A stretch of DNA of 64,000 nt from Leucogyrophana mollusca (Eukaryota; Basidiomycota; Agaricomycetes; Boletales), in contig MU266329.1 of NCBI GenBank assembly GCA_021014945.1, forward strand, positions 291,598 to 355,597. The letters run 5' to 3'. How positions within the stretch are numbered: position 1 is the first letter of the stretch; every line of letters starts with the position of its first letter. The notes under the pieces are model-generated. The model searched no databases and was not told the origin of the DNA. It was given only the letters and a program-made list of their open reading frames with translations. This document shows positions 9,464 through 22,400 of the stretch, one piece after another. A program made the translations under genes and the position numbers.

Positions 9464-12400
9464 ATGTCAGACTCCTATGCATCTCCTCCTTCCTCTGGCT
9501 CGCCACCTGCATATGATTCCTTCGGTTTACCGACTCGTGATGTCACCGGACTCGTCTTCGATAAAGACAGCAAGGAATTCGACGGGTCTAGTGCGGAGAG
9601 CAAACCAGAGCACCCTGAAGAAAATGAGGAGGTCATCCGAGGGGCGGAAGACATCACAACATTGGTATCGTGACAGAAGTTCATTCTATTTGCCCACGCA
9701 TAGCTGAGTTTTCTACAGATAATCTCATCTGAAGACGACCCTCAACTCCCTGCACTCACATTTCGGTTTTGGTTCCTTGGAATTGGCCTAGCTACTTTCG
9801 GTTTGTACTTTGCTTACGAGTGAGCCCCTAAGTCATCTGATTTCTCGCTGTTTATCAGGATCTGTTTTGTCTGAAATATACTTTTGGAAGCCTCAGGGAG
9901 CTACCGTTTCGTCACTTTTCCAGCTTATCATCGCATATGTGCTTGGAAATGCCGTGAGTTGAGAAACGTAGTGCAACTTCTCCCCAGTAACTCGTTTGTA
10001 TCACCGTCAGATGCACTTTATAATGCCTTCGAACGGAATCTGGCGCTATCTGAACCCGGGTCCGTTCAACATCAAGGAACATACATGCATCACTATTATG
10101 GCTTCCACCGCATCGAATACAGCGACAGCTATCGGAATCATTGCCACACTTGACTTATTTTATGGTGTGACGCTTAACCCGGGCGCTGCGATTTTTCAGA
10201 CTTTTGCGTCCCAAGTGCGTTAATCCATTCGCTGATCTAACTCGTTGCTTATGCCATAATTCTTGTAGACGATTGGTTACGGCTTTGCAGGCATCCTGCG
10301 GACTCTTCTTGTCTGGCCGACCTACGCCTTATATCCTGGCGCGCTGCCTTCCATCTCGCTCTTACAATCGATGCACTTTGGCGGCCTCCTCAATCATAAG
10401 AAGATGAAATACTTTTGGATGGGTACCAGTTTGCAATTATCTGCACTTAAATAAGCCACTGACGCCGTAATCAAGTGTTTGCCGCTATTTTCTGCTGGGT
10501 AGGCTTTTTGTATGTCCCTGTCTGTGCAATCCAATCTGACCTGGTAATGGACAGGAAATCGTCCCGACATGGATGTTTCCGCTTCTCACTGCATTTTCTG
10601 TCATCTGTCTCGCTGACAACGGTCAATCTCCTGTTATCCGCAACTTGTTTGGAGCTGGGTCTTCTAACGAAGGGCTTGGGCTGCTGTCCTTCGGTTTTGA
10701 TTGGACGCTCATCACCCAGGCATACCCTCTATATTGGCCTCTACAGACCCAGATATCGTCTTGGATTGGGATAGCTCTTTCCTATATTCTCATGAGTACG
10801 TCCAACTGCTTTCTTTTGATGCACGTGGTCAGCCAACAAATCCTCGTAGTGGCTTGTTATTACGGCAATGTTTTCGAAGGGTACTCTAGAGGCCTACCCT
10901 TCATGTCCACTGCGCTATTTACCGGAAACGGTTCATCGTATGATCAATCTGAAATACTAAATTCCAACAACCAGCTCGACCCAGAAAAATACGCCGCGAT
11001 CGGCCCTCCGTGAGTGTGAATGACTTTGGATTATAATCAGTGTAGACTGAAACGCGTGGCCTTCAGATTTATGACGACCACGTATGCAGTGTCACTTCTT
11101 GTCAGCTATGGATCTACAGGCGCAGCGTTCTCTCACATTTTCCTGTGGCATTGGAGGGAGCTTTGGGAGGCTTTCCGAGGCTTTAATTTCCTGAAATCAG
11201 GACAGGACTTTGACGAGTGAGCGCACGCGCTAAAGTGGTGTGCGATTACTCACTTTCGCCCAGCGTCCATTTTCAAAAGATGAAGGTTTACAAGGAAGTA
11301 CCTCAGCTATGGTATGGCCTTGTCTTCCTGGTATCTTTGGCTTTGGCGATTGGCATGGCCTATGTGGGAATGAACACGTTGCCGTGGTGGTCCGTAATTG
11401 TCTTCACAGTTATTGGTGAGTCCCAACTTTTGATGATCAGAGCATTGTCTGACGCTCCAGACGCTCTCAGCGTTTATCCTCGCTGTCGTCCTCGGTTTCA
11501 TAAGCGCGGTGACCGGATTCCAGATTCCAACCGACGGGATCGTGCAAGTCGTCGCGGTAGGTTTTCAGCTCAGATTTGCCACTCCGCCCCCCACCCATTA
11601 TCTGACGATTACGCATCCATGACAGGCCTATGTCCATCCACAGCAACCGGTACAGAACATGTACGCGAAGCTTTACGGGTACAACACTGGTTATCAAACA
11701 CTTTATATGTTATCGGATCTGAAATTAGGTTCCATGATATCTCTCTGATCCAATTCCCGGGACGCTCATGTCGCGACTTCAGGACAATACGCCAAGGTTC
11801 CCCCGAGGGCTACATTCGTTGCTCAACTAAGTGGCACGATTCTCGGATCCAGTGAGTCGCCTTGCCATGGCTGATGTACTTTAAAATTTGACGCGAGCAA
11901 TGCAGTCTTCAACTACATCCTTTACAAATCCATTGTGGATGCCCATCGGGCCGACCTTATAAATCGTGAGTCAAGCTTGGCCTTGTCCCGTATCTGTCCC
12001 GACTTGGTCCTTTCGTATAGCTATCGGTACCCGTATCTGGTCTGGCTGGGGCTCTCAAGAGATAAACTCGGCTGCTATCACCTGGGGAGCACTTTCCGCA
12101 GAGCTTTATAGCCCTGGAAAGACGTACTTCCAGGTACTTGCTGACGAATATCTAGAGTGTCTCCCATTGTTGAACCTTGGTCTAGATACCTTTGGGTCTT
12201 CTCTATGGATTCCTCGCGCCATTCCTGTTTTATTTCATGCACCGACTCTTCCCAAAGTATCTGCTCTACTTGGGTGTAATCTCGGGGGATTAACTGACGG
12301 AAACATAGGCAATGGATATGGTCTTATCTGAACATGCCTATTATCTTCACGTATATGGGTTGGTTGCCATATTCTGTGAATGGTGCGCCACCTGTTCTTA

Positions 12401-12863
12401 TATGCACCAGAGTATGTCTTACTATCGCACAACAGGTATGTGGTGGCCTGGCTTCATTATCGGTCTCTTCACACAGTGGTGGGTGAGGACGCGCAGGCCG
12501 AAGTGGTATAAGAAGTATAATTGTGTGTTTCCGTGGCACCAACCTGTATCCTTTCCTTGCTCACCGACTATCAGATCTGACCTCAGCAGCTTTGGATGGC
12601 GGCTCATCGATCATCTACTTTATTCTCAACTTTGCGGTATTTGGTAAGCCTTTCTGATCCTGATAGAGGCATTTGCTGCAGATGCTCATTCATTATGCTC
12701 GTACAGGAGCGAGCGGCAATGCTATCAATTTTCCCATCTGGTGGGGAAACCCAGACCCAAACGTGATGAGCGTCGGTGAGCCATTCTGTGACACCCTTTC
12801 GTACTTGAGCGGCAGGCTAACGGCACTCACGCCACAGACCATTGCATGATGAGCGATGCATGA
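9464..12863 (+). CDS. OPT-family oligopeptide transporter
   Basis: A proton-coupled importer of small peptides or glutathione-like substrates with about 14-16 membrane spans. The first exon encodes a polar cytosolic N-terminus (MSDSYASPPSSGSPPAYD). Family landmarks follow: GPFNIKEHTCITIMAS, NPGAAIFQTFASQ, TIGYGFAGILRTLLVWP, FPLLTAFSVICLADN, PQLWYGLVFLVSLALAIG, AELYSPGKTYFQ, FIIGLFTQWWVRTRRPKWYKK, YLTSAALDGGSSIIYF and the C-terminal FPIWWGNPDPNVMSVDHC. Splitting into well over ten short exons is typical for this family in basidiomycetes. Two places that look like frameshifts (near 12260 and 12390) are solved by introns with GTATCT and GTGCGC donors, so the gene appears intact. The stop is at 12861-12863. 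Confidence 0.93.
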
Positions 12864-13839
12864 AGTATGGTGGTGATAGTGGTGAAGCTAAACCTGGTCA
12901 GTTAACGTTGGTCAATCAACATATCCATCTGTTTCGGTGGAATGTACAGACGGATACCATTAATTGGTTGACGCTAAATGCTGGTTTCAAATTACAAACC
13001 GCTTGATATGTCTATATGTGCCGGAAATGATTCATCCACGGATAACGAACGACTCCCGTGTCCTCTTCCTCTATGCCATGGCCCATAGCGCTGCTTGCAT
13101 CTGTGGCTCCTTCCCCACGTCGTCCGCGTCAGGCTTTGGCCATGTTATACGAGTCAAGAGTTGCTAAGAGCAAGATAAGATTATCACATTTATAACTGCA
13201 ACATTACTTCGAAACATATTGCACTCTAACGTTAACACAAAGTGAGCCTCTTCAACCTCTCAGTTGTGAAGAAGAGAAGATAACATTGTCCGAGAGACCG
13301 AGGTCACACCCCCTGAGTAAAATGCGAGAACCCAAACATTCCTCTAAGGCGAGTTATCACATCCCCACCAGCATTTATGGATCGAGAGTGTACACATACG
13401 CCATGGACCGGTTCACCCTGGGAGATGACAATACCGGACCCGATAACAGGTGTCGGAAGCCTTGGTCTTCAGTACCATTAGCTACTGACTGTGAACGAAT
13501 ACAGGTCAGTTGGGGCAGTGGCAGCGGCTCGCCAGGGTGACGTGGACCAACGGAAACGCGTTCTTTCGTAGAGGTCGAAGCTGTGTTCATTGGCGATATA
13601 TCGAACTCGCCAGATCGGCGCCGGCAGTTCGAGTCGCATTATATCATACGCTCTAGCAAGCTCAGCCCAGCTCAACGTCAAACTACTTAACATGAAGTGA
13701 TGACGTCGCCAACCTTTCGCCAGATGCGAGCGTTTTCACAAAGGTGAAGTATGCGTTTGAGTTCAGCCAGGCACTGAGATAGGAGGGTTGCCATTGTCAT
13801 ACGAGTTTGCGAGCTACGAATGACAAAGCAGACAGAAGT
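12864..13839. other. Intergenic, nothing recognised
   Basis: About 1 kb between the OPT transporter and the 3' end of CMC2. Short frames on both strands show no motif, repeat or RNA gene that I can support. Confidence 0.5.
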
Positions 13840-14183
13840 TTAGTCGTCCTGGTGTAGGTCTCTCCAGGCCTGTTCCGCTTTCATGCGCTGTTCTTTGGCC
13901 TGTTCGCGGTTGCGCGTCGAGCGTTCCACGCGCTACGGTACATTCGTATGCTGAGCAGAAGCTGGTACCAGGGAATACACTTACTTCTTTGCGAAGGCAT
14001 TTGTTAAGTTTGTCCTTTTCTTGGTTACAACCGCCCGTTAAACGGGCCCAATTATTGGCATGACATACATCTAGAGCTTGTATGAATTCCCTGCATACTT
14101 CCGAGCGCAGTCAGTTTCGAGCGTGAGGTGGGTGGGATGACTGCTCACATACCAATACGTTTATCGGACAACTGCGGGTGCAT
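13840..14183 (-). CDS. CMC2: Cytochrome c oxidase assembly factor Cmc2, twin CX9C protein
   Basis: A small protein of the mitochondrial intermembrane space needed for cytochrome c oxidase biogenesis. Three exons (14153-14183, 13985-14097, 13840-13932) join to 237 nt and 79 codons, 78 residues plus stop, close to the human CMC2 length. The protein starts MHPQLSDKRI, the family's usual MHPQL opening. It has the two helical cysteine pairs that define the family: C-REFIQALDV-C and C-NQEKDKLNK-C, each with exactly nine residues between cysteines. The charged tail (ERSTRNREQAKEQRMKAEQ) also matches the family. Import is expected through the Mia40 disulfide relay. The gene is divergent from transketolase, with 321 bp between start codons. 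Confidence 0.95.
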
Positions 14184-14504
14184 TTGGGGAACGACGCATG
14201 CAACCCGGTCAACTTTCGATCGCGAATTGTCCCGGTAACAAACGAAAAGGCAGGGCTGAAGTGACGGTACACGCACAGACCAAGATGAGAAACAAGTCCG
14301 TGTTCCGTTGACGGTTGGGCCAAAGTGATATTATTATTCCCGCTTCTGCGTTATGATTTATCCGTGAGAAATTGGGCGAGATGGGTTCCCATATCGACGA
14401 AAGCGGAAAGTACGCGGAACAAGGCCGGCCGCTCAATCCTTTACAAAAGGTAAGGCCCGACAGCATTAGTACTCAGGATCCCCTCTTACTCTCAACTATC
14501 AGCC
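14184..14504. promoter_or_regulatory. Shared upstream region of CMC2 and transketolase
   Basis: 321 bp lie between the divergent ATGs of CMC2 (14183, minus) and transketolase (14505, plus). No consensus TATA box is visible. The arrangement implies a bidirectional promoter. Confidence 0.5.
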
Positions 14505-17304
14505 ATGTCCACATTCACCCCAGAGCCCACAGACGATGTATCCATCGCCACTATCCGTACCCTCGCCGCCGATGTAGTTGGCAAAGCTAACTCGGGTCAT
14601 CCCGGTGAGTATATGCATTCAATCATCGCGCTCATCTATCGACGCGCTATGATCGTCAGGGGCACCCATGGGTATGGCCCCTGCTGCCCATATTCTTTTC
14701 ACGAGGTGAGTTGGCCTCTGATCGACGACATACCGCAAGCTTATAGCGATCGCCCATCAGGTTCTTCAATGCGAACCCTAAGAGTTCCAAGTGGTTCAAT
14801 CGTGATCGATTTGTGCTGTCGAACGGGTAGGCAATTGCTCTGAGTTCCTCGATTTCTTCACTGACAAGATTCTTTTGTAGACATGCGTGAGTCAATACGA
14901 TCATCCGTCACCAGGGCATTTTGCTGATCGGTGCACTCAGCTGCGCGCTTCAGTACATTCTACTTCATCTTTTGGGCTATAAATTATCTATGGACGACCT
15001 CAAGGCGTTCAGACAGCTAGACTCATTGACTCCCGGTCATCCCGAAGCCCATCATACGGATGGTACGCAAACCGAATAAACACCCCTATTACCCCCTCTA
15101 AGTTATCACTATGCACAGGTATCGAGGTCACTACTGGACCTCTTGGTCAGGGCTTTGCCAACGGTGTGGGTCTTGCCATGGCCCAGGAACACCTTGGGGC
15201 CGTCTACAACCGAGACAGTTTTGAGCTCATCAACAACTACACCTACGGTGAGCCAGACAGATCAACACTCCGATGGACGTTAACGATGTCTTCTCAGTGT
15301 TTACTGGCGATGGGTGCCTCATGGAAGGTGTTGCAAGTGAAGCTGCCTCGCTCGCTGGACACCTCCAGCTCGGTAATCTGATCGTCGTGCGTAACATCTC
15401 ACAATCGTGAGATTGCACCATCATACTCACCGATGTCGTAGGTTTATGATGATAACCGTGAGTCTCTTCCTATCGCTAGTTTCTTCACATAATGCTGAAG
15501 GTTGATCATAGACATCTCTATTGATGGGGACACGGCCGTGGCGTTCACCGAGAACGTGGAACAGCGGTTCCTTTCATACGGCTGGCAAGTTCTACACGTC
15601 GACAATGGCGACAGGTAACGTGTATTACACTTGTGTCGAACACGTTACTGAACCACGCGCAGTGACCTGGCCGCCATCCATAACGCGATTGCCGCCGGCC
15701 GCGCTGAGAAAAACAAACCTACTATCATCCGCCTGAGAACAACCATTGGCTTTGGCTCAAAGCAGCAAGGCACCCACGGTGTGCATGGCTCACGTACGCG
15801 GTCACTGATCAGTTCACACTCTTGTGCAAAGCTGATATTTTTGTTCTACAGCTCTCAAGGCCGATGACATTCAAGCCCTCAAAACGAAGTTTGGATTCCC
15901 ATCCGACCAGACTTTCCACGTTCCCAAGGAGACATACGACACGTACCGGGCTGCAGCTCTGCGCGGCGCCCGGCTCGAGTCGGCCTGGACAACATTGCTC
16001 TCTGCGTACGGAAAGCAGTATCCCAACGAGCATGCTGAACTCACACGCCGGATCGCCGGAAAGCTTCCCGAAGGCTGGGAGAAGACACTCCCGGTGTACA
16101 AACCCACTGACCCGGCTCAGGCATCTCGCAAGCTTTCCGAGATTGTGCTTACTGCTATTACGCCTGCGCTGCCCGATCTCATCGGAGGTTCTGCGGACCT
16201 AACGGGGAGTAACTTAACGAAGGTCAAGGGCACCGTAGACTTCCAGCCTCCGAGCACAAAATTAGGCACCTACGCAGGGACATACATCCGTTATGGTGTA
16301 CGCGAGCACGGCATGGGTGCCATTGCCAACGGTCTGTCGGCGTATGGTGGAATTGTCCCTTTCGTCGCCACTTTCCTGGTGAGAATACACCTTGGTCAGA
16401 GGAATCAGGGGAGCTGATTTGAGTGTTTTAGAATTTCGTGTCGTACGCAGCCGGTGCTGTCCGACTATCGGCTCTCAGCAAACACCAAGTCATCTGGGTT
16501 GGTGAGTGGGGTTTACTCCGAATTGCAATTATTCGAGTTAATTTCTTCTTAGCAACGCACGACTCTATTGGTCTTGGGGAGGACGGGCCTACTCACCAAC
16601 CTGTCGAAACCGCTGTTCACCTTCGGGCAATCCCCAACCTCGACTTCTGGCGTCCAGCAGATGGCAATGAGACCTCTGCCGCTTATTTGGTTTCATTGCA
16701 AAGCACCGAGACGCCATCTGTGCTTTCCCTTTCACGCCAGAATCTGCCCAACCTAGAGGGCTCTACCATCGAACGTGCCTCGCGTGGGGGATACGTTCTG
16801 TATGATGTTGCGGATGAAGATCTCACAATTGTTAGCAGCGGTAGCGAGGTCAGCATCGCGCTTGAAGCAGCAAGCAAACTCAAGGCCGAGGGCCTCAAGG
16901 TCAGGCTCGTCAGCCTGCCGTGCTGGTCGGTGTTCGACAAGCAGGACGAGCAATATAGGTTGAGTGTACTCAGGAGCGGAGCGCCTATTCTCTCTCTTGA
17001 GGCTCTATCAACCACGGGATGGCAGAAATACAGCCACGAGGTGTGTCTCTAGGATCAAGATTCCAGAATCGGTGTTGACCACTTCACAGCAATACGGTTT
17101 GCCTGCGTGGGGGGCTTCAGGACCATATCAGAAAGTCTATGAGAAGTTTGGTATTACTGGCACCAGTGAGTACTTGAGCTTGAAGAGTCTGGCAAATTCC
17201 AACCGGTTACTTTTTCAGACATCGCCGCGGTTGGAAAGAAGGTGATATCCTTCTACAAACAGAAGGGCGGCGAAGTTATCTCTCCCCTCGTGAAAGCGTT
17301 GTAG
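14505..17304 (+). CDS. TKL1: Transketolase
   Basis: A thiamine-diphosphate enzyme of the non-oxidative pentose phosphate pathway that moves two-carbon units from ketose to aldose phosphates in the cytosol. The start [20 protein letters not shown] is followed by the conserved [12 protein letters not shown] and, after splicing, [18 protein letters not shown]. The ThDP-binding motif [19 protein letters not shown] lies in exons around 15300-15375, with the closing asparagine region nearby. [15 protein letters not shown] (15133-15177), the pyrimidine-domain [16 protein letters not shown] (16562-16609) and the C-terminal [20 protein letters not shown] all match. The gene has about a dozen exons, with small ones in the 5' third. 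It ends convergently with QCR7, 182 bp apart. Confidence 0.96.
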
Positions 17305-17486
17305 CTCCGCGCGTGCATCAAAAGTTTTCTGGTTGGATTTTACACAATAGAATAACGAGAGTGCAGTGTAACATCCTGTAAACTTCAATAGAGAAAATGA
17401 CTCGTTGCTGTGATTCAGGCGCACCAGAGGATGAGACAGGTGTAAATGGGTTCTCGGCCTACGGTCTACATCCGTCGGGAACATAT

Positions 17487-18030
17487 CTACTTGCGCTGCA
17501 CGGTCATACTGTCCCAAGCTGCCCTCTCTTCGTTTTCCTTAATGACATCTACCACGTGAGGTTGGAGGTAACGCGTGTCCTAAAGAAAACTGTCAGAATA
17601 GGGCAACAATTGGGGGAAGGACAGTCGCCTGACCTCAGCCGGATTCAACCATTCCTCCTTCGGCAAGGGCTTGTGCAGGACACTGCGATGCGAGGCAATC
17701 TTGATGCGGTATGCACGGTCGTACGCCTCTCGCGGCGTTAAGCGTCCCAATGCCTGCACGTCGAGGTGTCAGACAGGGCAGAAAGAAAACGACGTTAAGC
17801 TCACCCGCTGGACCTCATCGTGTTCTTCAACCTCTGTCAAATGATAACATACATCAATTTCTGCCCTCGGAGAACATGCATCGGAAGCGCGTACGGAGGT
17901 CATCGTACTTGAGACCCATCCTTCGATAACCCATAAGGTCGGCATACCACGTAGCAACAGGTTTGACCCATTTTCGCAGTGTCCGCGATGAGCGAATGTA
18001 AGGCGCGAGTGAAGGACCGAGCGCGTTCAT
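17487..18030 (-). CDS. QCR7: Cytochrome bc1 complex subunit 7 (14-kDa, QCR7)
   Basis: A matrix-side subunit of respiratory complex III that contacts cytochrome b and is needed for complex assembly. Four exons (17895-18030, 17805-17833, 17634-17753, 17487-17579) sum to 378 nt (125 aa), the usual family size. Signature segments are SLAPYIRSSRTLRKWVKPVA near the N-terminus, GYRRMGLKYDD, RALGRLTPREAYDRAYRIK, HKPLPKEEWLNPAED, and the charged C-terminal helix VIKENEERAAWD. The start at 18030 gives MNALGPSLAPYI. The frame stays open upstream, but the family's conserved start matches this ATG. It is head-to-head with nucleoside diphosphate kinase. Confidence 0.96.
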
Positions 18031-18262
18031 GTCTAAATGTCTATGAATTTGGGGGAGGAGCAAATTCAGCACGGAACCACTCGGAGTGTTATTTGTCGTT
18101 GTTGTTGATATTCGGCTTGCACATATTTGTTTCAAAGTGGCTGCAAACTGAGATAAGATTTGGATAAGATAGCCAGACGAAATAAAACAAAAATTATAAC
18201 TTCCAAAAGCTATCGCCCATCTTTGTTTCTTTAATCCATCTACGCCTTACTCAGATCTCAAA
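18031..18262. promoter_or_regulatory. Shared upstream region of QCR7 and NDK
   Basis: 232 bp separate the divergent start codons of QCR7 (minus) and nucleoside diphosphate kinase (plus). No consensus TATA box is seen. The region should contain both promoters. Confidence 0.5.
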
Positions 18263-18940
18263 ATGGCCGGCATTCGCGAGCGCACTTATATCATGGTCAA
18301 GGCGAGTGAACTTCTAACATGTCAATCTTTGCGCGTTTCTTGACCAAATTGTGTTGTGCAGCCTGACGGTGTCCAACGGGGGCTCGTTGGCGAGATCATT
18401 GCACGATTTGAGAAGCGTGGCTTCAAGCTTATCGCTGCAAAGCTCGTTTCCCCACCCAAAGGACAGCTCGAGCAGCGTATGTGTTTCTCTCTCTCTGTAA
18501 TCTTCATCTACGCTCACTCAGCATTGATAGACTATGCTGATCTCAGCAGCAAGCCTTTCTTCCCCGGTTTAATCAAATACATGCTTTCGGGGCCTGTCTT
18601 CGCGATGGTGTGGGAGGGATTGGACGCCGTCAAGACCGGTCGCGTTATGCTCGGTGCCACCAATCCTTTGCAATCTGCCGCAGGTAATCACTTCGCTTTT
18701 GAGGTAAGCATCTTACTCACACAGAGGGCTTCATCAGGTACTATCCGTGGGGACTATGCACTCGCAGTCGGCCGTAACATCTGCCACGGCTCAGACACTG
18801 TTGAGAACGCCGAGAAGGAGATCTCGTTGTGAGTACTGTTTTGTCTTCGATAGCCACTTGTCTGATCGTCACCAAATAGGTGGTTCCCTGAGGGCATCGT
18901 CCAGTACAGCCTCCTCCAGGAGACCATGATCTTCGAATAA
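18263..18940 (+). CDS. YNK1: Nucleoside diphosphate kinase
   Basis: Transfers the gamma phosphate between nucleoside triphosphates and diphosphates through a phospho-histidine. Five exons (18263-18301, 18362-18476, 18531-18683, 18738-18828, 18880-18940) sum to 459 nt (152 aa), normal for the family. Seen are the N-terminal [19 protein letters not shown], the [18 protein letters not shown] block, [16 protein letters not shown], and the active-site [16 protein letters not shown] with the catalytic histidine. The first intron has a GC donor (GTCAAG|GCGAGT). A GT donor two codons on would give a stop, whereas the GC splice restores the invariant MVKPDG. Confidence 0.97.
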
Positions 18941-19403
18941 GGGTATGAACGATAGAAGAGGCCAAAAGCACTTGTTGTATATTAGGTCGCTTTGAGATGC
19001 ACTGGATAGAATGTATACAGAAGTCGCGCGTTTAGGAACCACAATCCCGTTCTTGTTTTCAAGCTCAGTGCGCAAGGCTGGTATTATTCCTATAGTATAC
19101 GCAGTAACTGAAAAAGAAAGGACGGATAAACGAGAGATACAAGTAGGTATGCGATGAAGGTGCGGGTATAGTTGGACTGGATGCAAGAAATGGAGATCAC
19201 GAGGATTGGAAAGGATTGTAGAACGCGCAGCGGACGATACAGCAACTTGGCGCGCTCTTTAATCACCCAGCCCTTTTCACCAACGGACGGCGTTCCAAAC
19301 ACGCGGGGTCCGCCTGCAGAAACCGAGTTCGATGTGGCTACGTCTGGGGGCGCGCTGGCGGTAAGATGATGGCGACTCGACATTTGTCGCGGATTCCCGG
19401 TGC
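18941..19403. other. 3' region between NDK and SMG6; open minus-strand frame at 19090-19383
   Basis: The minus frame from ATG 19383 to a stop at 19090 (97 codons) has a reasonable first half (SNSVSAGGPRVFGTPSVGEK) and a hydrophobic second half. Its frame joins to the last SMG6 exon if an intron at 19355-19407 (GTAAGC donor, CCGCCAG acceptor) is removed. It may thus be an alternative SMG6 tail rather than an independent gene. Confidence 0.4.
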
Positions 19404-22400
19404 TTACGTCCCGCTAGCGAGGATGGCCGCAAGGTCTTTCTCGCCAGCTGCCGGCAGTTGTCGCGAACGCGCTTTCAGACGCACTACGCATTGTCAGGTC
19501 CCGCAGATGTAAACAGATTAGAAACTGTGCTCACGATTTCGGTCTAAACTAAGCAAAACAACTTTGACGGCGTCAGTGACGTTACGCTGTGTACCGGCGG
19601 GCTTCAGCAAAGCGGAACGGTCGACCCAGTGCTCGTCCTGCCAGATCGCGGCTTTCAGGATTAAGTCGTCCATGCTGCGATCCCAGGACTCCTCGTCGGT
19701 GAAGTCGACTTGTTCTGTCCGTATGCTGAGCGAGGTGAGATAGTTCCCTTTCGATGTCTGGACCTTCAGCGAAGTCGAATGCGACCGGATGTGCGATGTT
19801 ATGTATGACACTGCTTCTTGAGCCGCCTCGCCGAGCTGAGATGCGTTGGACGAGAGACCATCGAGTTCCATGATGACGGGGACAGGTAAGACGACTGTCC
19901 ATCGTAAACTCTCGATGATAGATGATATCATCGAGAGGGACGACAAAAGAATGTTAGTATCCATCACAAGGATGGTGTAACCCGCAACAATATTCAACAA
20001 CGGGCGCGAAGCAGCGTCTCGTTGTGATCGCTGTGATCGTGAGGCTGTCGGGCGTGGGTGCGTTGGTACTCGATGAGCAGACGCGAGGAGGCTGCGGAGG
20101 TATCGTCGACGAGCCTGTAAAGTATCTATAAGTACCCGATCCTTAGCCACATTATCAGACGCACCTTTAGAGCCTTGACTTCTTCAGAGTCGCCTTCGTC
20201 GTCTTCAGAGGATTCACCAGCCTCTTCGTCGTCTTCAGCGTCAACGTCCATAGCGTCGTCGGTCCACCTGCGACCAAGCCGTCGCCGTTCTTCCACCTCG
20301 CGATCGTGACAGTCCTCCTCTCTCCATCGTCTAACTTTGGCCTCTAGCGCACCCTCAACCCTCCACTCCCTCGTACCGTCTACCCAAGTGAGGCCCCCCA
20401 CAGCCTGCGACAAGCCGACCGGACATCTCGCGACTCTCGCCCAACGCTTGTTTGTCTCTCCTGCACCCGCGCGTGCATTACCGCCTTCTTCGTCGTCATC
20501 CTCGTCCTCGATGATTCCATCCGTAAGTTGCCCGCCTTCTTCAAAGTCCAGTACCTCGATCTCTGCGCGTCGTTCTTCCCCGCTCTTCCAATATCCTCGT
20601 TCGAACACTTTGCGACCGACCCACTCCATTCCCCGAAGACACCAGTCTTCCGGTAGTGGTGGGGCAGATCCACTCGTGAGCATGGCCCAGCGCTCGCCGT
20701 TCTGTGCCGGTACCAGCAAGCCTTGTGAGCTCAAAACGTTCCTGGGGATCACAGAGAAGAACTGCGCAAGCTCGTCCCACGGGATCGATCGCTCAAGTAC
20801 CGCGAGTGTCTCCGCGTGCTTTGTTACGGTGGATATGAAGGTGAGGATAATGCCGATATATGGATTGAGGGTGGAATGGGCGAACGGCGAAGGTTTTCGT
20901 GTAGGATGGCGGAGCACAAACGAGAGCATCGAGAAGGCGAGTTGCATGGCGAGCTTCAGCGAGACCGGGAACTCCATAGCGAGCCCAGCTTCTGACAGGA
21001 CCGGGGACATCTGAGTGGTGGCTGTGGCTTGTGAGTTGTCGTCATCACCGGCTCGCCCATATTCGTCATCCACGTCCATTCGCTTCTCGTCGCCGTCATC
21101 GTGACGAGCGCCTCGCTTAGCGACGACGCGGACCGGGCTAGGACCGAACTCTCTCGAGCCGGTGCCACCGACTTTCTTCAGGAGGCCGCTCGGTTTGCCA
21201 TACTCGAGTATACCGCCAATGTTGATGACGGCCATCATGATCCAGTCGCGTTCCTCCGCGCCTTCGATCTCGAGGCGCTCGAGAAAGCGTGCGAGCGTCG
21301 GCTGGAAATCGTCCAGTTGTATGTTGGTGAATAGCATGCCGTGGAGCAAAATGAAAAGTTCTGTGACACGGGCATCGGGGAGAGACCGTCTTGCTTGCGC
21401 AGCCGATGACCAGATAGGGAGGATCGACTCTCTTGACGTTGAAAAGGGATGGAGGGTAGTCATACTTGATAGATAATAAAAGCCGTCAGCGCTTTTGTCG
21501 CCGTGGAATGAGAATCACCGACCTCTTGATAAAGTGATAAACAGCCCGTAATTCTTCACTTTCGACCTCGCGGCTCAGAAGACCGAGATGGTGGTGGAGC
21601 TTGCCAGTACCAGGGGTATCTACCAGTCCTTGGGCATACCATTCCCTCGCAATCCCTCGCCATCTTTCCTTCTCCGGTTCGACATCCAGTAGCCTCGCGG
21701 CGGCAATGCCCACACTCGGAGACGGGGAGTCATCTATCCGTGCCGCGGGCCGATCACTGCTCGACTTTACACTCGCCCGCGACTTGCTTTTTCGGCCCTC
21801 GCCCTCGACAGCGTCGGCCGCGGCTTGTGATACGGCATCAGTGGTGAGAGCAGTACCTAAACCTTGGCTACTTGTAACCATAGCGGCTACAGCCATTCTA
21901 TACCGCGCGAGATCGCCAAGCGCCTCTAACCACCCAGCCCGGAATGATCGAAGACTCGGCTCTTCGAGTAAGCCCGTGTAGAAAGTGTACGCGAAGTATA
22001 TGAAATCCTGAAGATGTTCGAGCGCGAGCGGAGAAGAAAAGGAGGCTCGCCTGAGAGCTTCCAGAAGTTTGTGGAATGCGTGGGTCCAAAGACGTATAAT
22101 AATGTTGTATTTGGTGGGAATGACACGCAGCGATGCGGGGACACTTGCCGCGAGTGATATATTCATCAAGGTGTGCATCATGTCTGCTAGTCTGAAAGAG
22201 GGTTTCGATCAGAAAAGATAGTAAGTCGCGATAGGGAAACTACTTACTCTTTATGGTCGGAAATGAGCTTCATCCATTTCTGTTGTTCCAATTCTTCGTC
22301 GCTGATTTCACGTCCGCGGCCATGGAGTAGGACCCTGCCGTCGTCGGCATTATCGTCCGTGTCTTCGTTCAAGATCTTCGACTCGAGAGTGGATATGTTC

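Noticed and set aside
12240..12480. Apparent frameshifts in the OPT transporter
   Set aside because: Two introns (donors GTATCT inside the FPK codons and GTGCGC after YSVNG) remove both shifts and restore FPKQWIWSYLNMP and SVNGMWWPGFIIG, so the gene is intact.
20337..21014. Long plus-strand frame opposite SMG6
   Set aside because: It is the mirror of the acidic, Ser/Asp/Glu-rich SMG6 linker on the other strand; the minus frame carries the conserved domains.
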